From: Marsupella aquatica
Lineage: Eukaryota; Marchantiophyta
Direction: 5' to 3'
Length of the DNA stretch: 64,000 nucleotides
Assembly: GCA_973895155.1 (NCBI GenBank)
Contig: OZ316898.1
Coordinates: 16,988,001 to 17,052,000 of the forward strand
The notes under the pieces: model-generated
Seen by the model: the letters and a program-made list of their open reading frames with translations, nothing else
What the model was told of the DNA's origin: nothing
Database searches by the model: none
In this document: one piece after another, positions 1 through 12,946 of the stretch
How positions within the stretch are numbered: the stretch's first letter is position 1
Layout of the letters: each line of letters opens with the position of its first letter
Program-made: the position numbers and the translations under genes

Positions 1-768
1 CTCCACCTACTTTAGGGTGTGTTTATGTGGCTAATTTCAGCATAAATTCATGCTCAACTAATTTAAGAATGGCTTCATGCCATGCCAAGATCAAACATAT
101 CTTGCCAGTTGAGCCATGATTGTCTTTTCATTGAAGCCACCAACTCACTAAGAATGGAGGACAAGCATTTGTGCTCAGACAAGCCAAATTAAAGTCATGG
201 GTTATGACCTAGTCATTTCTAGGTAACGGTTCTGAAAGGCCCATTCATGGTAGTAAAACAACCCACCTCAAATATTTTGAAGTTTCTCAAGTTTTGTTCA
301 ACATTATTTTCCTCTATCTGAGTGTAATCAAACATAAGTTTGATAAGTTTATACCTCAGAAATGGCAAGTGCTAGAGCTGAAAAGGTTAGGTCTCCTAAG
401 AATAGTTTTGGCTGGCAATATTCCACCCAGCAAAAGTCCAGGTAGCACTTTTGAGCTATGCTAAGTCAGAGCAAGGATGGGATACCTAGGTTTCAAATGG
501 AATTCTAGCTTTTGTGAAGTCATTACTACAAATGTACAAAAGTGGCATGTTTGTCGACACCTTATCGCAAGGTGCCAATTAAAGAATCATACTCTTGGAA
601 ACATATTCTGACAGGCTTATTCACATTGAAAATATCACCTACAGGATGGATAGCCTAGGCCATTGTTATGCAACAATGCAATTTTAACCATTGAATGGTT
701 TTCTAATCACATCATGACTTCACGTCTCAGAGGATGGATTTTGTGTACAGCAAAAAATAAGGTTGTGA
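1..768. other. AT-rich flank, no gene seen
   Basis: No open frame of useful length, no recognisable domain and no clear repeat was found. It lies 3' of the SAXO-like gene (minus strand), so its right end probably contains that gene's 3' UTR. Confidence 0.5.
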
Positions 769-1625
769 CTAATTTGTGTATCTCTTAACTTGGACAGTGT
801 CATAAATCTCTCCAGTGGGAAGTGGGCTCTTCATCATAACGGGGTGAACTGGCCTCTTGTAGTAGTCAGACTTGAAAATGGACACTTTAGGAACATTGAC
901 ATCATGTGGTGGACATTGTGACTTCTCTAGTGAAATGTTGGTTTGCTTGGGCAGATGTGGGTCTAGGTACAAATGCCCATTCTTGGCTGCAACTGCCATC
1001 CGCTTGATCACAGGGCAAGGTGGCTTCTTGTTGTGGAAGTAGTTGTATGTAGTCTGGTCAAAGAAGGGTGTCCTCTCTGGGAATGGAGGCCATGGCTTTG
1101 GCGGTGGGGGTAGGGGCTTCTCGGGGTAATGATCGTGATATGTGGTGATCTTGTTAGCAGGCCACCGTTGTGGGGGTGATGGTGGCCTTGGAGGCGGATG
1201 GATGGGCTTACGAGTGTAGTGGGCTCGCATGGTTGAAATCTCATCCATCCTTGATACCGGAACCTAAATATTTCAATGCTTCCATGACTTAGCTCACACC
1301 AGAAGTTAATTTGTGGTATGTGTTTAGGTGTGTGTTGTTTGACCAAAGGATGTTTCTTCTATCATTGAAAGAGTAATTTATAGTGGTTATTGGGGACTCA
1401 ACATAATTATAATTAGAACATCCAGAAAGTTTTTAATTCATGATTGATGATCCATATGAAACAACCTATCCAATAATGTGGTTGCAAAAGAAATCTGATA
1501 GTATGTCTTCTTACCTTGAGGGCTCCAAAAGGGACAACTGTCCGGATAGGTTCCACATCTGGAAACTTTGGGTAAGCTGGACATTGATGGACACCACAAG
1601 TGCATGACTTGCAAACACATGACAT
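769..1625 (-). CDS. SAXO-like axonemal microtubule-stabilising protein
   Basis: Two exons, 1625-1515 and 1263-769, joined in phase 0 across a GT-AG intron, give a 201-residue protein. The start is the ATG at 1625, immediately before the diagnostic cysteine-rich N-terminus: MSCVCKSCTCG followed by H-Q-C-P matches the C-x-C-x2-C-x-C-G-x-H-x-C-P signature of the SAXO/FAM154 family. The rest is proline-rich with Mn-like repeats in which a T/S-x-Y/F-x2-x-Y core is followed by K-P (for example TTYHDHYPEKP near residue 75, and similar units near 48, 103 and 175). Known SAXO proteins bind and stabilise microtubules in cilia and flagella. In a plant this implies a role in the axoneme of motile sperm. 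The family call rests on the N-terminal motif plus the repeats. The protein is shorter than animal SAXO1. Confidence 0.82.
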
Positions 1626-2945
1626 TGGATGTGCCTGCACACACTCATGTACTTTGTAAAATGTCAAGAATTATAGAAACTTGGTCCATTTGAGTTTCGG
1701 CTTTGCTGGTTCTCATGTAATTTCCTTCAATTGCTACAAGTTCACTTCTCATCATTCATGAAGAGTGGGTTCACTAATTTTACTCCTGAACTCAGTAGTG
1801 AAATACAGTATGTGAAGCCTAGGGAAGAAGGTGACATGGGCAGATCTATAAGTTTTAGTTAAATATGGCAAATGGCTGTGACCCCTTGTGAGGTATCAAA
1901 AGAGGTTGTTCAATGCAAGTTTGGACACCATGTAAGAAGGTTACCAACAAATGTTATTTATTTCCCTGATTTTCCTACTCCACCAATGCCCACTTGGAAA
2001 AAGCTCATTTTCTCCTGATTTGTTCAGATTGTCCGCCCACTTATATCGTAAAATGTTTTGTTCTAAACCTTAGGATGGTATGCATGTTTGACACGGCCTA
2101 CAACATGGCCATTTGTAATGGAAATATGCAATCTAATCACTAGGTGCACTCTAAAATTTCTCAATTACTATTGTTTAATTCCTAGTATATTTTGGATTCA
2201 CCGTGTTCTGACCATGTAAGATTATCAATTTTACATTGATTTGTTTTTTGTATTTTTCTTGTGAGGCCCTCTAGTGCCATTATGGCACCATTTTTGGTTT
2301 TTGCGGATTTTCATTCTCGAGGGGAAAGTATGGGGAGAATGGCAATGGGGAGTGCACAAAGGAACTTGATAATAGCAACCTTTGTAATTTTTTGATACAT
2401 ATATGAATTTCTACCATTTTATATGTAAGAGACCAAGAATCTAAATGTTACACCCAGACAGGATGGCAAAAGAGGGGCCCTTGTTTGTGAGCTATGTTGC
2501 ACATACTGAGATTTCTAAAATAAGGAACATCCTAATTGTGACAACCTCTAAGAAAGGTCCATCGATGAGAATAACTGAAGCAACATTAATATTGTTCTAT
2601 CGCTCATTGAGATGCATTGTGCAACTCCAAATATTTTCTTGGAATTTTTTTCGTAAGAATGTGATATGACGCACTGCTGCAGAAAATTTCTTAGAACCTT
2701 TTCAACTATGACAAGTAGGCGGAGTTGTCATAAAAGTGAAGTTGAACTGAAGCTAGATTCTGTCAATCTGAATAGATTTGAAATCAGCCTATTTGCCTTG
2801 GCTTCAAAACATTATATATATTGAATTGAACATGCTCCTTCCAAAAAAATTTATCGTGCAAAACAATTAATCGAACAGGATTTCTCTAGTTGTAGAGATT
2901 GATTGAATTGATCAGCTGTATCTTTTTTTGGCAGTTGGGTGATGC

Positions 2946-3162
2946 CTTTTAGTTTCTTATTCTCCAAATCTTGATGTGGCTCATAAATTGAATCTACTAC
3001 TTGAAATCAATGCTTTCCCCTTGCTAATCAAATTTATGAGATAAAGATAAAAATTTCTTTTAGTTTCTTATTCTCCAAATCTTGATGTGGCTCAAATGAA
3101 AATCAAAATTTATAGTGATCTACTACTTGAAATCAATGCTTTCCCCTTGCTAATCAAATTAC
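2946..3162. repeat. Tandem duplication, period ~111 bp
   Basis: A block beginning CTTTTAGTTTCTTATTCTCC at 2946 recurs at 3057. Both copies end in the same stretch containing CTTGAAATCAATGCTTTCCCC. The second copy has a ~15 bp AT-rich insertion. No coding content. Confidence 0.85.
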
Positions 3163-6100
3163 TGTGTTTGCATATCAAGAATGCATGCTTTCTCCACAGA
3201 TTGGAATTTAGCACGCTACAGTGAAATTTCTCAACTATCAAAATCCCCAAAATGATAGTGTGTGTATGTATGATCAGATCAATCAATGTGACATGTTGTT
3301 CAAATCTGACTGAAGTCACCAGGAAAGTCTTGGTGGTGCTCAATTGCTAGACTCCCATAGCCGATCAGTTGTCAAATTATTTCAAAGGCTTACTAAATCC
3401 CTACTTTGTTCTCTGTGAGCATGATTGTTGCAAAAATCTCAGAATGGCTTCTCTTGCTACCAGGTCACATTGCCCTGTGGATTCCCTAGTTCTCCCCGAG
3501 GTCTATGCTCCTAGAGCCCTCACTTAGCGCAATTTATCAAAAACTTTTTCTAACTGCGCCTAAACTGTTTAGAAGCATCATTGCAAGATTTTTTTCTTAG
3601 TTCTAAGGGCTGAAAGATTCAAAATATATAATATGAAAAAGAAAGTAATTGTACAAGATCGACCTTGCTTGATTTGCATTCTTGTTGGCACAGAACTCTT
3701 ATTAATTAAACTATGTACACTGTGTGGTATATAATTAAGGGAAGTATCCAAAGATAATACACAACACTCAACCATTTCATTTGCTAAAACTAAGTGAAAA
3801 AATAGATCCAATAGAAGTAAGCAAGTTCATTGGTTTATTTGAGAAGACCTTGAAGCAGTTTAAAATTAAATAAAGACGTAGTTTGGAGGAATGTATCTTT
3901 TGTGCACTGTGACGTATTCTTACCCATGTGTCAAGAATGAATTTCTTTCGCACAGGGCGATCATGCGGCACTTGTGTCCCAATGCCTTTTGCTTGTGCCA
4001 TCTTTGTTGACTTGCTTCTCTTCAAAAGAAGATTGAAGACCTACTTTGTGCTTCAACAACACCTAATCAAGTTTGGTTGCTCTTTCCTTAAGAAATCAAA
4101 TGACCCCACAATGAACAAGATGTTGCGCCTTCCCCCTTGGGCAAATGACAACCTTCACAACCACGTACTACAGATGCACGTCAGGATTGAACCTAGACCA
4201 CCATCATGCAGCTGGAAGATCATAAAGGGAGCCACACCCTTAGGGGATAAACTGTTGCAAAACAAAAACAAAATGGACAACAAACGATTACAAACTTTCT
4301 CACTTACACACACAATGATTTTGCCTACAATTAAAGCAATTTAGATTTTAAGGTGCCCTCAAAAGTTGCACGAGAGAATAAAAATGTGCCTCCTTTTCCA
4401 GCAATCTGTGGTCTGTCCATGCAAACAAAGGGAGTGACGACAATCCTTAGTCTAATTGGTTTATTGGCTGCAAGGTGTTCAATTACTGTATGCTTGGCGT
4501 GATGGTGTTGTTTGGATTAAAGCAAGTTGGGCGACTCCCTTAGACATATGTTCTCCATTTATGTGAACTAGCCTTGGAGACTTTGTTCTCTTGCTGCTTA
4601 TTGGATGCTACCTGAACTATATCCTCATGTTGTGTAGTTTAATAACACAGGTGGATGCATGTTGGTTATTGACCATTGGTAGAAACTTAGTCAACAGTTT
4701 GGATTTTGTCCTCTGGCCATGAGAGCAAAGAAATGGCATGGTGAAGTTCAGTACTCTCTACATTTGGGTGAGGAATGGCTGGGATGGGAATGACTGACCA
4801 CACGGGAAAGAAAGAAGATCAAGTCCTTCCGCCATAGAAAGCCATGATTAGTTGTACCTTTTGTGAGAAACCTTTGGTGCAAAAATGTACCCAAGTTAGC
4901 TTCCCTAGCACTGTTTTGGAGTTTTGTTCCTCCTTCACTTACATTTAAGGACAGTGAACCTGCATGACCTTTCCCAATAGTGGACAACTAAAACTAGTAG
5001 CATATGAATAGTATCTTCTTTGATTGTTCTCCTTGAGTCCCAAAGGTTGCCTTGTCATGAACAAAAGGAGAGTGTGAATAACAGGATTCCACACAACAGA
5101 ACCAAAGTACACATGATCTAATAAGACAGTACACATTTTCCCCCAAAATCCAAAGACACTTACTTGGGATCATTGATTCTTCCTCCAATTCCCAGCAAAT
5201 GCAATACTTGTCTTGCCCTTGGAGGGCTCCCATCAACAATTGCCTAGCAGTGCTCCCAACATTCCTGATTGTGTGAACTGAAGCTCCAGCAGATTTCATG
5301 GGCCCAAATCAACGAATGACATACCATATGGGAATGAGGAGAGTAGAGGGAGGGTACTTTGGGACCCGCACTGACAGCCTCGGGGAGTGTGTGGCATACA
5401 TGGTTGGGGGGGGGGTAAGTGTTCAGAAAGGAACGGGACAAAAAATTGCAGAAGGGATTAAACAAGAACTTAAGAAAAAATGGTACAAAATACTTACACC
5501 AATTCAAAGCCTACACAAAGAAAACAAACTACTCTAAAATAAGGGTCACAACTAAACAGCTACAAGAAAGCCTCAAACCTTTGTGCACAGGGCAGGTGGG
5601 AAATATTTTGTAGGGGCCATCAGGCACCCTTCTGTTGCTCTTCCATTGACGAACTGCCTGCACTGTGTAGGTTTTACTATGTGGCATATTCTTTATGTTA
5701 GTCCCAGCAAAGCAAGGTGAAAAGGGATCTTCTTTTGTTATTTCGGTGCCCAGTATGTATCAGTAATAATACGGTATTCCAATTTGGAACAGCCACATAA
5801 TTATGTCATATGGTAACACCCAACTCCCTCATTACTTCGAGACAAACAGATCCATCACTTGATTGTCTCAAGTGATAAGTCAAGAGAAGCAGGCAACCAA
5901 GACTCACTCCAGATGGGACCGAGACTGCAGATCAAATGTAGAGTTAAGAACAACTTTAATATCCTTAAAATGAGATTTGTAAGAATGACCATTACACATC
6001 TTTCAATCTAAGAAAATTTGAAATTGATGATAAATTTAGTATCATCAGTTTGAAAGTATTTATATGAAATGATAGAATTAGTCCCAATGACTAATTTCAG

Positions 6101-6954
6101 ATAGTTTTGTGAAACCTAGGAAAAGTAGTCAAGTCATATTTCAGGATCTTGTTAACAATGGAAAGAAGATGGGTCACTGCAACTTGGATGGACCATTTTC
6201 ATGTGTTGCTTGTGACTCAAACAAGTTCTCTATACCAGTGGTCACATGTTTTATCCCAAAACCACTGGTTCTACATTGTTGAATGGTTTTACAGTTGTCC
6301 AGTGATGGGTTAATTCCTTTAACCTAGCATGAGTGGTGCTTTTTAATTTAAAAAATGCATGAAAGGAAAGAATTTGAGCAGGAAATGTTTTCCATTAACT
6401 GTGGAGTGAAATATTACCCACAAACCACTATTTTGTTTGTGTCACCATAAACTCTACTCCAACAACAAAATTGCCCATAAAGAGCTGGTCAGCTCCCCAG
6501 GGAGAAGCTTCATAGTGCACTAGCCTGGCACTCTTGCATGTGTGTTGAGTCCCTCAAAAATAAACGTGAGCCTTTTGGTGACTTCACCACCAGTCTTGCC
6601 CTATGTACAATGTCAAGTATAGGATAGTAGGAGAATGGCGGTCTGATCTGGGGTTACTAGTCAACCCTATGACCAGAAAGTGAGAAAAACCCGAATGACA
6701 ATCAGTAAGTTTTTCTGAGTTTTCTTGAAACAAGGGTCAGGTTGAACTCCTTCCTATACTTCCATTGTAGTACATATTACTGTCCTGAGCAAGGTTACTT
6801 TCAGGCACGAGATTATGGGCACAACAGGGGCCCTCCCATAACGATAACCTACATGCCCTACAATTTACAATAGAATTATGAATTTAACCTTCACTCTTAG
6901 TCTATGGTAGACTTCACTTAAAACTTTTTACAGAGGTTTTCCATCTAAATCCAT

Positions 6955-7390
6955 AGCTGAAAAAGTGTTGAGAGATATACTTGATGGACCCCTAAATTGG
7001 AATGTCTTACTTGATAGACCCCATGAGACCACTTGAGAAATATACCAAGGTATTTGCTTGATCGACCCCTAAAATGAAACTTGTTACTTGATCGACCCCC
7101 TGAGGTCTATCAATGGTCCAGTTCTGAGATCAAAAGGTCCACGGTCCAGGTTGGGGAAAAGTAGCGAGGGGGTTGATTAAACAAACTTTTTCCAGAAGAG
7201 GGTTTACTAAGTAATTTTAATTTAGTGATGACCCCTAAATTAAAATGTCTTACTTGATAGACCCCATGAGCTTACATGAGCTTTTGGGTTGATTTGAGAT
7301 CTATCTTGATAGACCCCATGAGACCAATGAACTTTTGGGTACATTTATTTAAGATATATCAAGGGGTAACTATGGATCACTCATGGGTCC
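6955..7390. repeat. Dispersed foldback/MITE-like repeat, copy 1
   Basis: Several copies of a unit around ACTTGATAGACCCC, mostly followed by ATGAG, occur at about 6980, 7013, 7055, 7087, 7250 and 7307. The same words occur in reverse complement in a second locus at 38555-38735, where they flank each other as an inverted repeat. There is no ORF. The pattern suits a non-autonomous foldback or MITE-type element, but I see no clean terminal inverted repeat or target-site duplication at the edges, so the boundaries are approximate. Confidence 0.55.
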
Positions 7391-7391
7391 A

Positions 7392-8505
7392 TCAACATTG
7401 TGGGGGTCCAAAATTTGCGGCACTCGAAACTCTGGATGTGCAGTAATGGTGCGAATCATTTCGCTTCGACTTGGGCTTCGTCATGATCATCGGTGCAAAG
7501 CTCGTGGGGGCTCCACGGCTCGAGCGAGTCTTCAGTCTTGGGCTGCTCCAGCACTGTACTGATCTGCGCGAGATCGGATTCATTCATGATTTCATAGTCA
7601 GCTCGTGCAGATTTGCTTGGATTTGATTCCACTGTGTTCACACCGGTTCCATTCGCAGCTGCTGCAGCACATGGTCAATTTCATCAGTCACCTACCATCG
7701 AGGATTCTACTGTAGGCCTCTGCGGCGGGTGGGCGGCTGGCTCGATTGGATTTGTGCGCACGAAGAAGAATGGTTCTCAAGACGGGAGGGGAGGGGAGGG
7801 GAGGGGCGTTGAGAAAGAGGTGTGTCCGGAGAGACCATTCTGTCGACCCGCTCCATGTCTACTACTGTAGAAGTTCAGGACGTCTGTGTGTTACCTTGGT
7901 TTCATCGTTGTTAGATTGTTGGGGATTCGGCATTGCTTTGTCTTTGTCATTAGGTGTCTGGACTATTTCGTTCCGATTGGTCAGATGCCGCTGTGTGGAT
8001 GCTCCGTCCATGTGTCGAGTTCGTTGCAGATCATTTTTCTCTAGCCATGTGTTAAATCGAGAAGCTTTCATTCTGGAGAGAGACGAGGAATTTTGTTGGA
8101 GAAAAGTTGGCCGTGCTTCTTTTCGGAATTTTGAATGTTGCTGCTATGTTTTTGTCTGTTTCCTTTGCTGTTTGTTTCCTGCGGAGGAGTTGAAGTTGGA
8201 GTGCCCGATTCAGGTGTTTCTGCGATTCGGTGGGAATGGACGCCCGTGTCGAGCTGGAAGTCGTGCCCTAAAAAGGGGCCAAAATGGGCGTGGTATCGAG
8301 TTGATTTCGGTCACAAAGAGAAGGAAAGCAGCATTGGGAACAGGTCGAACTCTTTCCAGGGAATGGCAATGCTTATGCTTGCGTCCGTGTTTGAAGGATT
8401 CACACGTGTTCAGTAGTCATCGAAGTTCAGGTGTGTGGGGAATCTTCGTGGACAGACGTATCCGGGCACATGATTTCGGATAGACTGATAGATTCTGCGT
8501 GAGAA
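7392..8505. promoter_or_regulatory. GC-richer region upstream of NOL9 (promoter/5' leader)
   Basis: Base composition rises sharply at about 7.4 kb compared with the AT-rich DNA to the left, and it stays high up to the NOL9 start at 8506. This suggests promoter plus 5' leader. A purine-rich GGGGAGGGGAGGGG run lies at about 7789. A 61-codon antisense frame (7456-7641 minus) ends just inside it and is discussed as a finding. The transcription start was not determined. Confidence 0.4.
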
Positions 8506-11500
8506 ATGAAGGGCCTGTTGTCCGGGACGAACAAATTCCCAGGCATCGTCGTTATGCGGAAAAGGCGACGAGGTGGGGTTCACACAGTTCCCAGGAAGAA
8601 ATCTAGGAAATCTCAAGAGCTCGAGGAGAAGTCTCTGGCAAAAGAGGACTTAGTGCCCATTGGTCCCAACAATGAAGATAAGGGTGGTGCTGGAATCAAT
8701 ACGGAGTTGGCAACGGGATCCGAAGACGAGGTTCCAGCCGGACAGCTAGAAGAATCGTAAGAAACTCAAAATAGTCAATTGGTACTAGTGTCGCCCCTGT
8801 AAAGTGCCTGGCGCGTGTGATTTTCCTCCCATTTTTTAGGCAGATTCCCAAACGTACATGAGTTTTTGATGAACAGCATAGGTAGGCTATTGGTTTTTGC
8901 TAACTCTGGTCAATTTCTTTCTTATGCATTACAGGCCAATCTCTTACGATGGCGACAAAGCAACTGTGACATTGCATGTGAAGCAGGTAGAAGCTATTCC
9001 GCGTGTTTGATGCTATCGGAACTTTTGTTATTTATCATGATCAAATATTTGGTCAATTTCCGCGTTCGCTCTAATTTTCTTACGTAGGACGGGATTGGGT
9101 ACGACTGGATGGATTGGATCAGGCTGGCTGGAACCAAGTCTGACTCCTAAGTTTCTTGGCTGTGGTCAAATTGGATTGCATACAGATGGTTGCGCTGGAT
9201 GGTTGGGCTATGGTACGTCTGGTGGCAGGTAGAGCAGCTGTGCACGGGTACTCCCTTTGCCCTGGGATGGAGGTCCTTCTCTGTTCCAACTCAAAGCTCG
9301 CTGCTGTCGTTGCGATCGGATCTGCTTCTTCTGCAGCCGTGGGATGTCTTCTCCAGCCGGGTGGGAGGGAAGATGATCTCAACTCATTTCAATCAAGTCA
9401 AATGCTAGACATCCTGGAAGAACCAGACACATTTGGGTGTACCTTGGAGTTTCAGTCCTACAGGGGAGGAAGTGTGGAATCTGGATCCAGTTTTGACGCC
9501 AGTAACAGTAGTGAAGCTCCCAGCAAGAGGACCTTCAGAATTGTGAGTGTAAAACCTTCGTCAAGGTTTTGTGGTTTCTTGTCTAGCGGCGAGTGGTTCG
9601 GTTTATGTGGGTTGTGGATTTTGTCTTGGTGTCCATGACCAATTGTACTGCCACTATTTAACACTGCATACCTCATTAGGAGATCGGTGGAGAGAATGAG
9701 AGTCTCGTGCGAAAAGCCATCCCGAAGAGAAAAAGAGACGAGGAAATGGGCGGTGAAACCTCACTGCTACAAAGGGGAGAAGTGGATGAGGAAGAGACTA
9801 GTAGCAGTGGAGATGAGGAAGAAGAAGACGAGGAGGTGAAAATGGAGGTTGATGATTTGTTGGACGCTGACAGTATCTTGCTCGTTAACGGGCGACATCT
9901 GAAGAAGTCACGGAAGGAGTTTCGTACTCCTCTCACTGCAACTGTGATCCCAGACTCGTGGTGGGGTGCTGCCAAGTCCGTTCTCTACCAATGCAAAGCT
10001 AAGACTTCCAGTCAAGAATCTGGATTGCCTCTAAACATAAACAATTTCGAGCAAGATCAGAGGGCCCAAATTGTCGCCGTCATTGGACCTAAAAATGCTG
10101 GAAAATCTACGTTTGCACGGTTCTTACTAAACTTTCTATTGAACAGGTTCGTACACGTGCACCTCTAGCTCGTTCATTTCAGCTTCTCTCATGATTTGTG
10201 ATAAATGCCTTCTGCATTGTGAGCGGGTAGCATTAGAAGTCTTGCAGGGCCACGCAAGAAGTGAAGTTCTGTCTCGGTCGGATGCAACCTAACTTTGTCC
10301 TCGTTGATGTTCTCTGGCAGCCACGAGGCAGTTGGATATTTGGATACCGATGTCGGACAACCAGAGTTTACTGTTCCAGGGTGTTTGTCGCTGCATATTC
10401 TCAGAGAACCTATCTTTGGTAATAAATAGTCCCTGTCCATCGTTTGCAGCCATCCTCCTCCTCTCTGGAACCTGACAATAATAGCACGTTTAGTTGAATC
10501 GGCTATTTGGTATGATACCGTTGCAAGGTGATCATTTTCGTTCATTAGTAAGACGTGCCAACCGTGCTTTCATGCTCTCAATACATCGCCCTGTTTTAAA
10601 GAATTTTGCTGTTTCTGTGGACTTTGCTTTCATTGTAGGTTCTCCTGTACTACATCTTCGGAATCCCGAAAGGTACTGCCCGAGTTGTGTGGTTCTTTGC
10701 TGTTGACTTATTCCAGTGCATTGCTAGTGCTAGTGGTTTTCTCTACTGGTGTTCTCCCAGCGACGTAGAAGGTCAGTTTCTCGAGGTATATGTATTGGAC
10801 AAAGCATACTTATGAGGATCCCAAATTGCATGAGCGATTGGTCTTCAACCTAATCACAATGTCTGATTTCAGGTCTTTCTTCTATGGTGACGTTTCGCCA
10901 AAGGGTGATCCAGAGATGTATTCTCGTAGTGTTGGGGCTCTGTTTGATTACTTTCAACGAAAATATGGGAGTGGGAAGCCTTCCACTCAAGACGACAAAT
11001 GCCGCTCCTCTGTAGTGCCGTTGATAATAAACACTCACGGTTGGATTAAAGGTGCATTTCAAATCCCTCGAGACTTTAGTTTCTTTTAGCTCCGTTCTGT
11101 CTCATACGTTTCACTTTGTAAAGAGCTGGATTTGTAGAGTTTGATGTAGACGCGCCTCCAACGCTAGATTCCTTTTGATATTTTGTAAATCCTAACTGAT
11201 TGTGTGCATGACATGTCTCACAACACAGGTATAGGCTATGATGTCTTAGTGGACATATTACGCCACACATCACCGACACATGTGGTGCAATTCACTTCCC
11301 AGATGGAAAATAAGAATCTTCCTGCTGGCAAGTTCTGGGAGTCCTCATTTGATAGTGACAAAACAACTTTGCTGTGTATTGAGAGTGCCCTGGAAGGCTC
11401 TGACAGGCCATTGTAAGCCTTTCCTGCCGTCCATCATGGTGTTGACAACCTTGCTGGCAAATCGACAGCTCAGAGCACCTCAAGTGGCCAAAGTCATTTG

Positions 11501-12946
11501 CCCATTTGCATGGACTCTAGCAGCGTATACTCCTATGTTTCTCTCCTTTCCAGGATTCATCTCAGGTTGATTTGTTAGTTTTGAGATCTATCATGACGAA
11601 GCTGAACATCAATCTGGCTGGGTACCAGGGTCCGTGTCAAGACTGCCTCAGATCACTTGAGGGATTTACGGATCATGGCGTATTTCCGACAGTGTTTTTC
11701 AAGGAATTCGCTACCGTATCCATACAGAGAGGACAAATTGTTTGCTCAGACAGCAGTTGGTCTTGTCTGTCATCCTCCATACCAGGTTCCTGTCTCAGCT
11801 GTTAAGATCTGGCATCTTCATTCCCAAGTAAGTGTCTTTTATGTACAGTGTAGTTAGTTTTGCAGACGCAGAAGATTGAAATGCTTGCAATGGTATACAC
11901 TCGGACCACCTTCCTACTTCGTAAAACTTGTATGGTTGATGTAATTAATTCTTGCTGCCGTGTTCGGTCCAGGTGCCTACAAGTCAAAGCCTCTATAGCG
12001 TAAATGGGACTTTAGTAGGTCTTGGAGTTGGCTCCACCGCCCTGGGCAACGACAACAAATCAGCTAGGCTTCATTTGTCTTGTGTGGGCCTTGGTAAGAA
12101 TTGACCTGAGGCCTATCTGCCTCGAGTTTTGCATGAGGGTTGCGGGAGTCTTGAAGTTCTGAGAGATCCCTCCCTCAGTGGCAGGTCTTAGATGTGCACT
12201 GATGGTTTAGTCGTAAGTCCCTGCAGTGCTATTTCTATTCTTAACTTTGGTGAAAGTTTGCGATTCTTACTTGTGAATACCTGAGGACTGCAAAATCCTA
12301 GAATAGTAACTAACCCTGACCTGTTTTCTGGTAACAGGTATTGTGAGGGGGGTAGATGCAGAAAAGGGTCTTCTGTATATTATTACTCCTCTATCTGAAG
12401 ATGTTCTGCAGAAAGTGGATACCTTACTGCAAGGGCGTGTGGAAATTCCCGTTTCTTTGCTCCAGGTTGGCCCTGTAGTTTTCTGCACCGTGATCATTCT
12501 GCAGCTTGTGCAAGTCATCGATTAAGATGGACTTTTTTAGTTCCCATGCTCGAAATACCGCATTTAATTACGTGCGCCCTTGATAGCGAGTCATGTTGCA
12601 GGCAAGTAGAACCACCTTGCTATTGAAGCAGTTATTTAGGCAGATTCGGATGACTACGTATGTAAACAGTTGGGGTTATCGTGTAATATTGCCCTGTGCG
12701 GAAGTTCTAGTATCTCCAGAAACTTCTCGCTTCTCTTCTTACTTTGGACAGATCAGGCTCTAGTCAACTCCTGCAACTTACTTTTTGTGTGTGGTCTATC
12801 AAACTCACCTACATTTGTGTTTCGTCGGCATTGTGCAGGCAAAGGGTTATGTGTCACCTTATTTGTGTGATAACTCCGTTGCAATTGAAGGAACCGGATC
12901 TGTCGCCATGAAACCCCACAAAAGGTTTACGAGGATAGCGACTTAG
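8506..12946 (+). CDS. NOL9: Polynucleotide 5'-hydroxyl kinase NOL9/GRC3
   Basis: Thirteen phase-consistent exons: 8506-8756, 8935-8986, 9186-9542, 9680-10146, 10321-10418, 10639-10672, 10873-11051, 11229-11412, 11474-11565 (uncertain), 11652-11827, 11973-12093, 12338-12465 and 12839-12946, about 748 residues. Known NOL9/GRC3 proteins are nucleolar RNA 5' kinases needed for ITS2 processing in large-subunit rRNA maturation. Seen: a basic N-terminus (RKRRRGG, KKSRK) suited to nuclear import; an acidic linker near residues 253-275; a Walker A GPKNAGKST at about 356; a following YLDTDVGQPE (Walker B-like) with G-x-L-S-L; then the family blocks VYFGD-like SFFYGDVSPKGDP, NTHGWIKGIGYD, and LRDLRIMAYFRQCF. 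The C-terminus ends at TAG 12944. The exon between 11413 and 11651 is the weak point: the chosen one fits phase but reads unusually hydrophobic. A second in-frame ATG at residue 17 is an alternative start. Confidence 0.85.

Larger units (their letters stand above)
1626..7391. other. Long intergenic region, no supported gene
   Basis: About 5.8 kb of AT-rich sequence between the SAXO-like gene and the NOL9 upstream region. Open frames up to 138 codons (3928-4344 plus; 4994-5299 minus) show no recognisable family, no codon-like periodicity I could see and no flanking compatible exons. It contains a ~110 bp tandem duplication (2946-3162) and the foldback repeat near 6.96-7.39 kb, both listed separately. 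Confidence 0.5.

Noticed and set aside
3928-4344. 138-codon plus-strand open frame
   Set aside because: No recognisable domain, no partner exons, AT-rich background; chance frame.
12601-12656. Candidate extra NOL9 exon (ASRTTLLLKQLFRQ)
   Set aside because: It would be 56 nt and break phase; direct joining of 12465 to 12839 keeps frame and matches the expected C-terminus.
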